Source of the DNA: Mesorhizobium sp. ES1-4
GTDB lineage: Bacteria > Pseudomonadota > Alphaproteobacteria > Rhizobiales > Rhizobiaceae
Length of the DNA stretch: 64,000 nt
Direction of reading: 5' to 3'
NCBI RefSeq assembly: GCF_020164745.1
Contig: NZ_JAIUGV010000004.1
Coordinates: 124,001-188,000 of the forward strand
Shown in pieces: positions 54,481-63,028 of the stretch (position 1 is the first letter of the stretch; the number at the start of each line of letters is the position of its first letter). Below the pieces are notes generated by a model. That model did no database searches. It saw only the letters and a list, made by a program, of their open reading frames with translations, and had not been told where the DNA came from. The position numbers were made by a program, and so were the translations under genes.

Positions 54481-54917
54481 AGCGTGGCCGATGAACATAT
54501 CGAAGGCTGATTCATCCTTACCAGCGCGCAGACCACCAAACTGGATCCAGGCAAAAGTTCAGTGTGATGCCCTTGTTGAAGGCGTCGTTACCGTAGCCGG
54601 CGCCACTGGAGTTCCCGAAATTGATGCGGTCTCGGTGTAGGTCTTCAGGGTGCCGAGTTCCTAGCAGGTCCACGTCCTCAGCGTGAAGCGGGTGTTCTTT
54701 TCCTAGGTGTCCTGATCCTTGCCTGACATCTGATCGAAGTTGCGAGCGCCATCGAACGAGCCGACGTCGTCGGAGCCGATGTCGTAGCGGACATATCCAC
54801 CGATGCGCAGGCAAGTTTCTGTGCCGGGGATGTAGAAGTGGCCAGTGCCGTAGACGTCGCAGATCTTGATGTATTCAGCGGGTTCCGGCCCGGCGACGGC
54901 GTCGGCGGCCCGCGCGA
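54481..54917 (-). pseudogene. Decayed porin fragment
   Basis: On the minus strand this stretch reads [56 protein letters not shown], closely parallel to residues of about 28-170 of the intact porin at 56194-57366. The reading frame is broken: a tryptophan codon has become TAG after GKDQDT, and a further small deletion and stop follow about 14 codons later. The signal peptide and two-thirds of the barrel are missing. It abuts an unrelated fragment at 54921. Confidence 0.9.
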
Positions 54918-54920
54918 TCG

Positions 54921-55154
54921 GCTTTCGCCTGGACGAAGCAGGCCGCCGAAGGCGGCAACGTCGCGGCCCAGAACCGCCTGGCAAAACTCTATATGCAAGG
55001 CATCGGTACCGATCCGGACCTCGCGCTCGCCGGCGCGTGGTACATCGTCGCCCGCCGCGCCGGCCTCATCGATCAGGAGATGGATGATTTCCTGCAAGGT
55101 CTGAGCGACGACCAGACCAGGCAGGCCCTGCAGAAGGCGAACCGGTTGCCCTGA
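54921..55154 (+). pseudogene. C-terminal fragment of a Sel1-repeat (ExoR-like) protein
   Basis: A 77-codon frame without its own start reads [24 protein letters not shown], then [32 protein letters not shown] and ends LQKANRLP. This is a Sel1 repeat followed by the end region typical of ExoR-type periplasmic regulators. The 5' portion is replaced by the inverted porin remnant. The full gene should exist elsewhere, or have been lost by this rearrangement. Confidence 0.75.
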
Positions 55155-55224
55155 CGGCGGCTGGCGAAATCGACCGACGCCGGTTCCGTCGCCCGGCCCA
55201 ACCTGCCAGGGCTCCGAATCCGGG

Positions 55225-55597
55225 TTAACGGGTTAGGCTACCGAGGATTGTCTTGAAGCAAGCGGTATCCCATCCTGCGATTTTGCGCCTGCTCTTGAGG
55301 GATCGCTTGTCGGCTACGGCCCTGAGGAGATTGAAAGCGAAGTGTCTGACGACGGCCATGTTTTTGGCGCCGTGGCCCTTGCGCAGGCGTGACGGGTCGT
55401 CGTTGAAGACGACATCGAACACCCAATGCAAGCTGTTTTCGATGGCCCAATGGCCGCGAATGGCATCTGCCGCCTGTCTGGCCGACAGGGCAGCGGAGCT
55501 TATGGAGTGTCGTATATCGAAGCGGCCGCGATCCTTGAACTCGGTGCGAGCAAAGAACCTTGCAGACCATCGACAATCCGTTCGGCACGAGATTATC
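55225..55597 (-). mobile_element. ISAs1-family transposase, C-terminal fragment
   Basis: The minus strand encodes IRGHWAIENSLHWVFDVVFNDDPSRLRKGHGAKNMAVVRHFAFNLLRAV, the conserved DDE C-terminal block of ISAs1 (H-repeat) transposases. The N-terminal two-thirds are absent and the frame before RFDIRHSISS appears shifted. The fragment ends where an IS-end-like repeat begins. Confidence 0.85.
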
Positions 55598-55633
55598 ACC
55601 CATGTCTCAGGTACGAACTGTTACCCATGTCTC
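55598..55633. repeat. IS-end-like direct repeat
   Basis: ACCCATGTCTC occurs at 55598-55608 and again at 55623-55633, a 25-base period. Repeated ends of this kind resemble the multiple transposase-binding repeats at termini of some insertion sequences, from memory IS21-like elements. No transposase of that type is left beside it. Confidence 0.5.
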
Positions 55634-55653
55634 CCGGCCGTACAGAAGCAGGA

Positions 55654-55744
55654 TGGCGGAGAGGATGGGATTCGAACCCACGAGAAGCTTTTGACCTCTA
55701 CTCCCTTAGCAGGGGAGCGCCTTCGACCACTCGGCCACCTCTCC
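55654..55744 (-). tRNA. tRNA-Ser (GCU)
   Basis: The minus strand folds as a class II tRNA: acceptor GGAGAGG with CCTCTCC, D-arm GGCCGAGTGG, anticodon stem CTCCC/GGGAG with loop CTGCTAA (anticodon GCT), a long variable arm, and T-arm GTGGGTTCGAATCCCAT. The CCA end appears encoded (55654-55656). The tRNA reads serine codons AGC/AGU. Insertion-sequence remnants lie at its 3' side. Confidence 0.95.
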
Positions 55745-56193
55745 GTTGCGCCGCTGGATAAAGAAAAGCGCCGGCACAATCAACAAGCCCGCGTCATTAT
55801 ATCGAAAAATAAGAAGGTACCGAGTTGTGGCTTTCCCCGATGCGGCGGTTTTGCGGCAATCCCCAGGCTGGAGACTCGGGCCCCTGCCATAATTCCGTCG
55901 GCGGATCGCGGGATTCGGCTGCCAACAAGGGGCGCGGCAGGCCCAATGGTTAACCAGAGCTTTCCGAGTGAGGCCAAATCGTGTCATTTGTGCAACAACG
56001 CCAGGGGATAGCAGCCGAACAGCCCTTTCGCCGGTACGATCGTTGTTGAACGCCGCCGGCTCATGGGTAATGTCGAATTCGAAGGAGCGGCGCGGTGCGC
56101 ATCTTTTTCGGTAGTGGGGATGGGGCAGGGAACGCTGTCCTTCAGCAAAGAATACCCAGACCCGTTTTTTAACTTTTGACTGGAGGTCAGAAA
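55745..56193. other. Spacer between tRNA-Ser and the porin gene
   Basis: A 449-base stretch with no credible gene. It should hold the tRNA promoter (minus strand) and, in the last 200 bases, the porin promoter and leader; TGGAGG just before the porin ATG is its ribosome site. Confidence 0.6.
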
Positions 56194-57366
56194 ATGAACA
56201 TCAAGAGCCTTCTTCTCGGCTCCGCTGCGGCCCTGATCGCAGTTTCCGGTGCGCGCGCCGCCGACGCCGTCGTCGTCGCCGAGCCGGAACCCGCTGAATA
56301 CGTCAAGATTTGCGACGTCTACGGCGCTGGCTACTTCTATATCCCCGGCACCGAAACCTGCCTGCGCATCGGCGGCTATGTCCGTTATGACGCCGGCTTT
56401 GGCGATATCGGCACATTCGACGGCGCTCGCGCCACCGACGTGCAGAGCGGCAAGGACCAGGGCACCTGGAAGAAAAACGCCCGCTTCACGCTGAAGACGT
56501 GGACCGGTCAGGAGACCGAACTCGGCACCTTGAAGACCTACACCGAGACCCGCTTCAATTTCGGCAACACCCGCAACAGCGGTCGCGCCAGCTACAACAA
56601 TTACACCTCGACATATAACGCTGGCGCTGCGAACTCAGGCATCTCGCTGAACTTCGCTTGGATCCAACTCGGTGGCCTGCGCGTCGGTAAGGACGAATCA
56701 GCCTTCGACACCTTCATCGGTTACGCTGGTAATGTCATCCAGGATACGATCGTTCCCTATGGTGGTTTCGACACCAATGTGGTGCAGTACTACTTCGACG
56801 CGGGCAACGGCTTCTCTGCCGTAGTCTCCCTCGAAGAGGGTTACGGCAATGTCGGCACCATCGACAGCTACGTTCCACATGTCGTCGGCGGCGTGAAGTG
56901 GACGCAGGGCTGGGGCGCCCTCACCGGTGTAGTTGCCTATGACAGCAACTACGAAGAAGTCGCCGGCAAGGTTCGCTTGGACGTGAACGTTTCGAACGAA
57001 CTGTCGCTGTTCGTGATGGGCGGCTATGGCACCGACGACAATCTCAACGACAATGCGAACAATGCCGTGCCTGCGTTCGGCCGCGGTATGTATAAGATAT
57101 GGGGCGGAAACTGGGCTGTCTGGGGCGGTGGTACCTACAAGTTCAACGAGAAGACCTCGTTCAACGCTCAGGTCTCTTATGACGACTGGAAGAACCTCGG
57201 CATCGCGGCGAACATCGCCTATGACGTCGTTCCGGGCTTTACGGTCACGGCCGAAGTGGATTACCAGCGCGTCGGCCAGGGCTCGATCGACAACGATTCG
57301 ATATGGGCTCATGCCGAAAAGAAGAGCAATCTGGGCGGCATCATCCGCTTCCAGCGCTCCTTCTAA
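56194..57366 (+). CDS. Outer-membrane porin (alphaproteobacterial type)
   Basis: A 390-residue outer-membrane general porin. The signal peptide (MNIKSLLLGSAAALIAVSG) is cleaved near ARA-A, and the mature protein has the rhizobial marker [27 protein letters not shown] with two cysteines, alternating beta-strand pattern, and the terminal aromatic residue FQRSF needed for barrel assembly. TGGAGG lies 6 bases before the ATG. It ends with a strong terminator. A decayed relative is inverted at 54481-54917. Confidence 0.93.
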   Translation: MNIKSLLLGSAAALIAVSGARAADAVVVAEPEPAEYVKICDVYGAGYFYIPGTETCLRIGGYVRYDAGFGDIGTFDGARATDVQSGKDQGTWKKNARFTLKTWTGQETELGTLKTYTETRFNFGNTRNSGRASYNNYTSTYNAGAANSGISLNFAWIQLGGLRVGKDESAFDTFIGYAGNVIQDTIVPYGGFDTNVVQYYFDAGNGFSAVVSLEEGYGNVGTIDSYVPHVVGGVKWTQGWGALTGVVAYDSNYEEVAGKVRLDVNVSNELSLFVMGGYGTDDNLNDNANNAVPAFGRGMYKIWGGNWAVWGGGTYKFNEKTSFNAQVSYDDWKNLGIAANIAYDVVPGFTVTAEVDYQRVGQGSIDNDSIWAHAEKKSNLGGIIRFQRSF

Positions 57367-57389
57367 GGGCTGGTTCCTTAGGTGAAATC

Positions 57390-57417
57390 CAGCCCGGGCG
57401 CACAAACGCCCGGGCTG
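57390..57417 (+). terminator. Rho-independent terminator of the porin gene
   Basis: CAGCCCGGGCG and CGCCCGGGCTG form a perfect 11-bp stem with a 6-base loop, followed by TTTTGG TTTT, 23 bases past the porin stop. Confidence 0.88.
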
Positions 57418-57750
57418 TTTTGGTTTTGTGATTGGGTCAACGCAAACGAAGGAAAAGGGGAATCGGTAGCTGAACAGATCCGTAGGCTTGGTCTCGTGGG
57501 ATCCACGGTGGGCGGGTGAGATCACAACTGCGTGATTTAATCTCTTGAAAGGGCGCTCCCAAGCGGGCTGATCCCAATCCACTCCGGGGAGTGACGGGTA
57601 ATGACCAACGAAGCGATTCAAGAGGGATACCCCTCTGATCAGTTTTCGACGTTTTCTTCTCAGAACTCGAAGATCAACTACACATATAACAAGATAAGAT
57701 AAGTAAAGTTATACCGGATCGGAGAGCTTTTTTCAGCATATCGGGATATA
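57418..57750. other. Spacer before the integrase
   Basis: A 333-base stretch, less GC-rich near its end (57640-57720). No independent gene is evident, but codons in the integrase frame read sensibly back to 57703 (VKLYRIGELFSAYRDI) behind a TAA, without a usual start codon. Confidence 0.6.
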
Positions 57751-58677
57751 TTGTGGGATGATGGGCGGCATAAATATAATGTCAGCTCCTTCATTGGCGA
57801 GATAGACGAAATTCTCCTCGGGCAGCGTTTCAGCGCCTTTGACCAGAGTACCTTGGATAACCTTATCGGCACCTTCCGCCAGCGCGGCAACAGCAACGCA
57901 ACCATCAATCGAAAGATGGCTGCTCTCAGCAAACTGCTGCGCAAGGCTTACAAGATGGGAGATATCCACAGCCTGCCCGAGTTTCGCCGCCAGAAGGAGC
58001 GGGCGGGACGGATTCGTTTCCTCGAGAGGGACGAAGAGGCCAGGCTGTTTGCTGCCATCAGGAGCCGCAGCGAGGACGCCTACCGGCTTTCCGTCTTCCT
58101 GGTCGACACCGGATGCCGCCTCGGCGAGGCGCTGGGGCTGATCTGGAATGACATCCAGGAGCATCGCGTCTCCTTCTGGATCACCAAGTCCGGCCGCAGC
58201 CGCACCATTCCGATGACCGAGCGGGTAAAGGAGGTCATCAAGCTGCCTGCGGTCGAAGGGCGCCGGCCCAAGGGACCGTTCACCAAGCTCAGCCAGGCAC
58301 AGTTCCGTGCCATCTGGAACGATGCCAAGGCGGAAGTCGGCCTCGGCGCCGATGATCAGGTCGTGCCGCACATCCTGCGCCACACCTGTGCTTCGCGTCT
58401 CGTCCAGGGCGGCATCGACATCAGGCGCGTGCAGATGTGGCTCGGCCATCAGACCTTGTCGATGACCATGCGTTACGCGCATCTGGTCACCAACGATCTC
58501 GACGGCTGTGTCGTGGTTCTGGAGAAGCCTCGTTGCGAGCAGCCGGCAAGCGACGCCGAGGGATCCATATTTTCCTCTCCCGTGACCACGCCTTCCCCTG
58601 GCAAGGCCGAGCGGAAACAGGCCGGTGCGGAGAAGATGACGCCGAAGGCGCCTCGGAAGAACTCAAAAGCCAAATAG
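57751..58677 (+). CDS. Tyrosine recombinase / phage-type integrase
   Basis: A protein of about 308 residues from the TTG at 57751. An N-terminal core-binding domain (SNATINRKMAALSKLLRKAY) precedes the catalytic domain with R123 (TGCRLGEAL), K147 (TKSGRSRTIP), HILRHTCASRL (H207, R210), H233 (LGHQTLSMTMRYAHL) and nucleophile Y242. All catalytic residues are present. The C terminus is basic and low in complexity. The proper start is uncertain because coding resemblance continues upstream to 57703. It probably mobilised an element now mostly lost. Confidence 0.85.
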   Translation: MWDDGRHKYNVSSFIGEIDEILLGQRFSAFDQSTLDNLIGTFRQRGNSNATINRKMAALSKLLRKAYKMGDIHSLPEFRRQKERAGRIRFLERDEEARLFAAIRSRSEDAYRLSVFLVDTGCRLGEALGLIWNDIQEHRVSFWITKSGRSRTIPMTERVKEVIKLPAVEGRRPKGPFTKLSQAQFRAIWNDAKAEVGLGADDQVVPHILRHTCASRLVQGGIDIRRVQMWLGHQTLSMTMRYAHLVTNDLDGCVVVLEKPRCEQPASDAEGSIFSSPVTTPSPGKAERKQAGAEKMTPKAPRKNSKAK

Positions 58678-58697
58678 GCCGGCGAGATTGGCCTATA

Positions 58698-59633
58698 CTA
58701 TGATGACGACCCAAGACCTTGGTTGGTCTTGGGCCTATTTCCGGTTTTCTGAGCCTCTGCTTGATCCAGAAAGAGCGCGATGTCGCTGGGCAGGTTGCCG
58801 ATCTCCAGAAAGGGGGCATGACCCTGATCTGGAACGGTGATTGTCCTGGCGTTGGGATGATGCTTCCGCATCTCCTCCAGCGTTTCCTGAGACAATAGCC
58901 TCGAATTGGCGCCGCGTATGACGAGCAATGGAATGGCCGCCAACGCATCGAACTGCTGCCAGAGAGGCGGCAATGGCTGTGACAGGTCGAGATTGGCGAC
59001 CGTGTCGACCAGCTTCGAATCGAAATCGGGCAGAAGTCCTTGATTCGTCTCGCGATAGATCGCCCGCACCATCCGCCTCCAATCTCCCTCAGCAAGCGCT
59101 GGAAAATCCTGGCTGTGGACGTTGCGTTGGGCATCCACCGCCTCGGCGAGGGTCTTCGGCTTCGGCGTGCGTTCGAGATAGGACTGGATGTGGGCGAGGC
59201 CGGCGGGTTCGATCACCGGCCCGATGTCGTTGAGCACGATGGCTTTCAGCGCCGCCGGCTGCATCGCGCCGAGTATATGGATGATCAGCCCGCCGCGTGA
59301 GGTGCCGATGAAGGCCGCCTCTTCCACACCAAGCGCCGTCAGCCCGGCAAGAACATCACCCGCCTCGACGCCCACGTTGTAATGACTGACATCGGGATCG
59401 TAGGCCGACTGCCCGCGCCCGCGATAGTCGAAGGCGACGACCTTGCGCGCAACGGTGGATCGCGTTGAGAGATAGAGTGCGAGCTCGTGAAAATCCCGCG
59501 CGTTGCGCGTCAAGCCAGGCAGACAGACGACCGGCCAATGTGCGGAATTCGCTTCGCCATAGACACGCGCATGAAGTCTCAGCCCATCCGGCGCCGCGTA
59601 GAAGAATTCGGAGAAATCTGGATTGCTCGACAT
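58698..59633 (-). CDS. Alpha/beta-fold hydrolase
   Basis: A 311-residue hydrolase with the nucleophile elbow GTSRGG (S112), the oxyanion-region VVCLPGLTRNARDF, and the catalytic histidine in VPDQGHAPFLE. The acid is likely in the LVIRGANSRLLS region. It has no signal peptide, so it is cytoplasmic. The substrate is unknown. Its last codons overlap a hairpin that also terminates the converging integrase. Confidence 0.88.
   Translation of the reverse strand: MSSNPDFSEFFYAAPDGLRLHARVYGEANSAHWPVVCLPGLTRNARDFHELALYLSTRSTVARKVVAFDYRGRGQSAYDPDVSHYNVGVEAGDVLAGLTALGVEEAAFIGTSRGGLIIHILGAMQPAALKAIVLNDIGPVIEPAGLAHIQSYLERTPKPKTLAEAVDAQRNVHSQDFPALAEGDWRRMVRAIYRETNQGLLPDFDSKLVDTVANLDLSQPLPPLWQQFDALAAIPLLVIRGANSRLLSQETLEEMRKHHPNARTITVPDQGHAPFLEIGNLPSDIALFLDQAEAQKTGNRPKTNQGLGSSS
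58710..58733. terminator. Hairpin between integrase and hydrolase
   Basis: CCCAAGACC and GGTCTTGGG form a perfect 9-bp stem with a 6-base loop; sequence with several T residues follows on the plus strand. It lies inside the 3' end of the hydrolase gene. Confidence 0.6.
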
Positions 59634-59740
59634 GGGACGGGCTCCTTAGCCGAAGGATCGTCCACGACTGCTACAGACGGAGCGCGGGAGGGTCAAACGG
59701 GAAAGCTTGTCCTTCTCCGCACGAAGGGAGAGCAGGAGCC

Positions 59741-61771
59741 TCAGCCGCGCCCATTCACGAGATCGCCGACGATGTCGTACTTGCCGGAAATACGCATCTT
59801 GTAGACTTCGTAATTCTCCATCACGCGCTGCACGTAACTTCTTGTTTCCGTATAGGGAATCCGCTCGATCCAGTCCACCACGGCGTCGATGTCCTTGCCG
59901 CGCGGATCACCGTATTTCACCACCCACTGGCTTGCCCGGGCCGGGCCGGCATTGTAGCCCGCGAAGGTCAATACGTACGAGCCGTTGAAGCGATCGAGCT
60001 GTTCGCCGAGGAACGCCGAACCAAGCGTTGCATTATAGCCGGCATCGGTGGTCAGCTTTGTCTGTGAAAACTGCAATCCGGCCCTCTTGGCCAATTGCCT
60101 CGCGGTTCCCGGCATCAGTTGCAGCAGCCCGCGCGCGCCGGCACTGGATACGGCGCCAACGTTGAACTCGCTTTCCTGGCGGGCGATGGCATAGGCCAGC
60201 GCCTTGCCCGAACCGGAAATATTGGCCGAATCAGGGATGACGCCGAGAGGGTGCGACAGCGCGCCGACATCGATGCCGCGCGCGCCGGCGATCTTGCCGA
60301 CCTTCAGCGCCATGAAATGGTTGTCCTGCTTCTCGGCAAGGACAGCAAGCAGCGCCAGTTCGCCAGGGCTGGTCAACTGGCCGGCGAGGTCGCGGTAGAG
60401 CGTTTCGGCATAGCGGTCGTAGCCTGCCTCCTGCAGGCGCTTGATGGCGGAGACGGCCTCGCGGCCGGCAAAGTTCTGCCGGTCGGCGGCACTTGGCTGG
60501 GGATAGACGATGTTGAGCGCCTGCCGGCCGACGCGTTCGGCGGCTAGCTGGCCATAAAACGTCGTGCCGTAGGCCGCCGCACGTCCAAAATAATCCTTGG
60601 CATTGCCGGGCCCGCCGACTTCCGCCGCGCGGCCGAGCCAGTAGTAGGCGCGCGACAGGGTCACCGGCCCCTGGGCAAGGTCGGCGATGCGCGCGAAATG
60701 GGTTGCCGCGAGTTTGGCATCGTTGAGGCCGCGCAGCGCATACCAGCCGGCATGGAACTCGGCTTCCGCCGCATTGGCCGCGCTTTCGGCGGCATGCGTG
60801 GCGACTATCTTGTATGCCGTCTTGATGTCGCCCTGGTCGACCAGTTCGCGCGACAGCACCCGGCGCTCGACCCACCAGGCGTCCGGATCGACCAGCGCCT
60901 CGCGATCGGTCGGCGCCTTCATCAAGACGGCGGCGGCGCCGGCAAAATCCTCCTGCTTGCGCAGATATTCGGCCTGCGCGAAGAAATAGCCGGCCGAACG
61001 CTGCGCCGCCGGCACTGCCTTCAGCAGGTTCAGTGCATTCTTGTCGCCTTTATCGGCCGCGGCCCAGGCTTCGGCGAGCTGCTGGGCACCGGCGAGGCCG
61101 GCGACACGCAGGGCGGAATGCACCCGGTCGGCATAGAACATGCGATCCATGCGAAATCGATGGTCTGCGGCGGGAATCAGGCCGCCGAACTCCTTGATCA
61201 GAGCCGTCTCGTCCTTGGCTTCCAGGATCGCGGTGCGCCAGAAAGGCGACAGCACCGATCGCGCCGCCTTCGCGTTGCCGGACGCCAAATAGGCGCGCGC
61301 GAGGACCATCACGCCTTCGAATGTCTGCGGCTGGCTGCCGTCGAATGCCTTGATAACGCTGTCCGCCGCCGGGTTCTCGCGATAAAGCGCGCGCTCGCTG
61401 TTCTTGCGCAACGCAACGGTGCCCGGCCAGTTGGGCAGCATTTTCGCGGCCGCCGCGATTTCGCCGCTCGGGACCTTGTCGCCCCCGTAGAGCGCGATCG
61501 CCCAAGCCAATATGTGCTGGTCCAGTGATTGTGCGGGCAGTGCGTCACGCAGACCGCGCGCGCCGGGAATATCGCCAGCCGCGAGCGCATCCAGTCCGCT
61601 TTTCAACATCGCGACGCCGGCTGAGGGGGCCAACTGCGTCCCGTCCTGCGGTCTCGGCATCGGGATCGCCGAGGTGACACGCACATCGACGCTGCCGCTG
61701 ATCGCCACGCCGGGCGTCAACGCGGCGATGGCGCCAAGCAACGCGAAGAGGTGGGGCCGACCGGTCGGCAT
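59741..61771 (-). CDS. Soluble lytic murein transglycosylase (Slt70-like)
   Basis: A 676-residue periplasmic enzyme that cleaves peptidoglycan with formation of 1,6-anhydro ends. A signal peptide is followed by a long alpha-helical superhelical region (about 40-500), then the GH23 catalytic domain with the acid glutamate in AIARQESEFN, GARGLLQLMPGTA and AGYNAGPARASQWV. The ATG at 61771 puts the signal peptide at the end. It diverges from dapA across the tandem-palindrome spacer. Confidence 0.92.
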   Translation of the reverse strand: MPTGRPHLFALLGAIAALTPGVAISGSVDVRVTSAIPMPRPQDGTQLAPSAGVAMLKSGLDALAAGDIPGARGLRDALPAQSLDQHILAWAIALYGGDKVPSGEIAAAAKMLPNWPGTVALRKNSERALYRENPAADSVIKAFDGSQPQTFEGVMVLARAYLASGNAKAARSVLSPFWRTAILEAKDETALIKEFGGLIPAADHRFRMDRMFYADRVHSALRVAGLAGAQQLAEAWAAADKGDKNALNLLKAVPAAQRSAGYFFAQAEYLRKQEDFAGAAAVLMKAPTDREALVDPDAWWVERRVLSRELVDQGDIKTAYKIVATHAAESAANAAEAEFHAGWYALRGLNDAKLAATHFARIADLAQGPVTLSRAYYWLGRAAEVGGPGNAKDYFGRAAAYGTTFYGQLAAERVGRQALNIVYPQPSAADRQNFAGREAVSAIKRLQEAGYDRYAETLYRDLAGQLTSPGELALLAVLAEKQDNHFMALKVGKIAGARGIDVGALSHPLGVIPDSANISGSGKALAYAIARQESEFNVGAVSSAGARGLLQLMPGTARQLAKRAGLQFSQTKLTTDAGYNATLGSAFLGEQLDRFNGSYVLTFAGYNAGPARASQWVVKYGDPRGKDIDAVVDWIERIPYTETRSYVQRVMENYEVYKMRISGKYDIVGDLVNGRG

Positions 61772-61982
61772 GAGTTCGTGTTCTCTCCTAATCCAGCATT
61801 TTACCAGCAGGCGAAGAAGCATTGAAGCCTAAACTTAGGTCGTGAAGGGCTCGTAAACAAAGGGTTATCGAGGCCGTTCGAATTGCTCTTGCTGGCACCA
61901 CGCAATGCTTGCCGCGCAACCATGTCGAGACTATGGTGCGCGGCTTCGCTTTCGGTTAGAAGGCGCGCACGACAAAACACCG

Positions 61983-62031
61983 ATGCATGTCGCCCAAAAA
62001 TGGGTACCGTTTTTGGGACTACGACATGCAT
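61983..62031. repeat. Large palindrome, copy 1
   Basis: Arms ATGCATGTCG and CGACATGCAT flank CCCAAAAA and TTTTTGGG with a short centre, giving a nearly perfect hairpin of about 49 bases. From memory, similar palindromes built on ATGCATGTCG and CCCAAAA are dispersed in Mesorhizobium genomes. Confidence 0.8.
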
Positions 62032-62042
62032 GAACCAACAAA

Positions 62043-62091
62043 GTGCATGTCGCCCAAAAATGGGCATCCGTTTTTGGGCGACGACATGCAT
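62043..62091. repeat. Large palindrome, copy 2
   Basis: A second copy of the same palindrome, 60 bases after the first, with the same arms (TGCATGTCGCCCAAAAA and TTTTTGGGCGA-CGACATGCA) and slightly different centre. The pair ends about 30 bases before the dapA start. Confidence 0.8.
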
Positions 62092-62121
62092 GAACAAAGA
62101 AGTCCCAAGGAGTTGGACGAC

Positions 62122-63003
62122 ATGCTGAGAGGCTCGCTTACTGCGCTCGTGACACCGTTCGAAAAGAGCGGGCGTTTCGACGAGAAAGCCTTTCGCGCGT
62201 TTGTCGAATGGCAGCTTGGCGAAGGCACCACGGGCCTCGTCCCGGTAGGCACCACCGGCGAGTCGCCGACGCTGTCGCATGACGAGCACCGTCATGTCGT
62301 CAAGGTCTGCATCGAAGTGGCCAAGGGCCGCGCCCCGGTCGTCGCCGGCGCCGGCTCCAACAACACCTTGGAAGCGGTCGGTTTGGTGCAATATGCCGAG
62401 AAGGCGGGCGCCGACGCGGCATTGGTCGTCACGCCCTACTACAACAAGCCGACGCAGCGCGGCCTCTACGAACATTTCGCCGCCGTCGCCAGGGCGACCA
62501 GCCTGCCGATCATCATCTACAACATTCCGCCGCGCTCGGTGATCGACATGATGCCGGAAACGATGGGCCGGCTGGCGCACGACTTCAAGAACATCGTCGG
62601 CGTCAAGGACGCCACCGGCAAGGTCGAGCGGGTATCGGAGCAGCGCATGACCTGCGGCAAGGATTTCATCCAGCTTTCAGGCGAGGATGCCTCGGCGCTC
62701 GGCTTCAACGCGCATGGGGGTGTCGGCTGCATTTCGGTGACCTCGAATGTCGCGCCAAGGCTGTGCGCCGAGTTCCAGGAGGCAACGTTGTCGGGCGACG
62801 GTGCGAAGGCGCTGGAGTTGCAGGACCGCTTGCTGCCGCTGCACAAGGCAATTTTCATCGAGCCCGGCGTATCCGGCGCCAAATACGCGCTCTCGAAGCT
62901 CGGCAAGGTCGAAAATGTGCTGCGTTCGCCGCTGGTTACCATCGAGCAGTCGACGGCCGAGAAGATCGATGCGGCCATGAAGCACGCCGGCTTGATTAAC
63001 TAG
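62122..63003 (+). CDS. dapA: 4-Hydroxy-tetrahydrodipicolinate synthase
   Basis: A 293-residue enzyme that condenses pyruvate with aspartate semialdehyde, the first committed step to lysine and diaminopimelate for peptidoglycan. The Schiff-base lysine K162 is in [10 protein letters not shown], with T44/T45 in PVGTTGES, Y107 (TPYYNKPTQ) and Y133 (IIYNIPPR). AAGGAG lies before the ATG at 62122, which gives the usual [13 protein letters not shown] start. Family length is normal. Confidence 0.96.
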   Translation: MLRGSLTALVTPFEKSGRFDEKAFRAFVEWQLGEGTTGLVPVGTTGESPTLSHDEHRHVVKVCIEVAKGRAPVVAGAGSNNTLEAVGLVQYAEKAGADAALVVTPYYNKPTQRGLYEHFAAVARATSLPIIIYNIPPRSVIDMMPETMGRLAHDFKNIVGVKDATGKVERVSEQRMTCGKDFIQLSGEDASALGFNAHGGVGCISVTSNVAPRLCAEFQEATLSGDGAKALELQDRLLPLHKAIFIEPGVSGAKYALSKLGKVENVLRSPLVTIEQSTAEKIDAAMKHAGLIN

Positions 63004-63028
63004 GAATGAGGCGCCACCTCTCCGCATT

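Larger units (their letters stand above)
61772..62121. other. Divergent spacer with tandem palindromes
   Basis: A 350-base spacer between the transglycosylase and dapA starts. It holds two tandem palindromic repeats (61983-62091) and should contain promoters for both genes. The frame upstream of dapA runs through the repeats and is not considered coding. Confidence 0.7.

Noticed and set aside
55706..55987. 93-codon frame ending in GEVAEWSKALPC
   Set aside because: This ending is the translation of the tRNA-Ser gene itself, a common false annotation; no independent support.
55253..56011. 252-codon plus-strand frame across transposase remnant and tRNA
   Set aside because: It runs antisense through the ISAs1 fragment and tRNA-Ser; the segment EDGIRTHEKLLTSTPLAG is a typical tRNA-antisense artefact.
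61983..62091. CRISPR-like repeat pair
   Set aside because: Only two copies, each a large palindrome, spacer of about 11 bases and no cas genes.
61987..62121. Longer N terminus for DapA through the upstream frame
   Set aside because: The extra 45 codons translate the tandem palindromes, and the family start is at 62122 with a good ribosome site.
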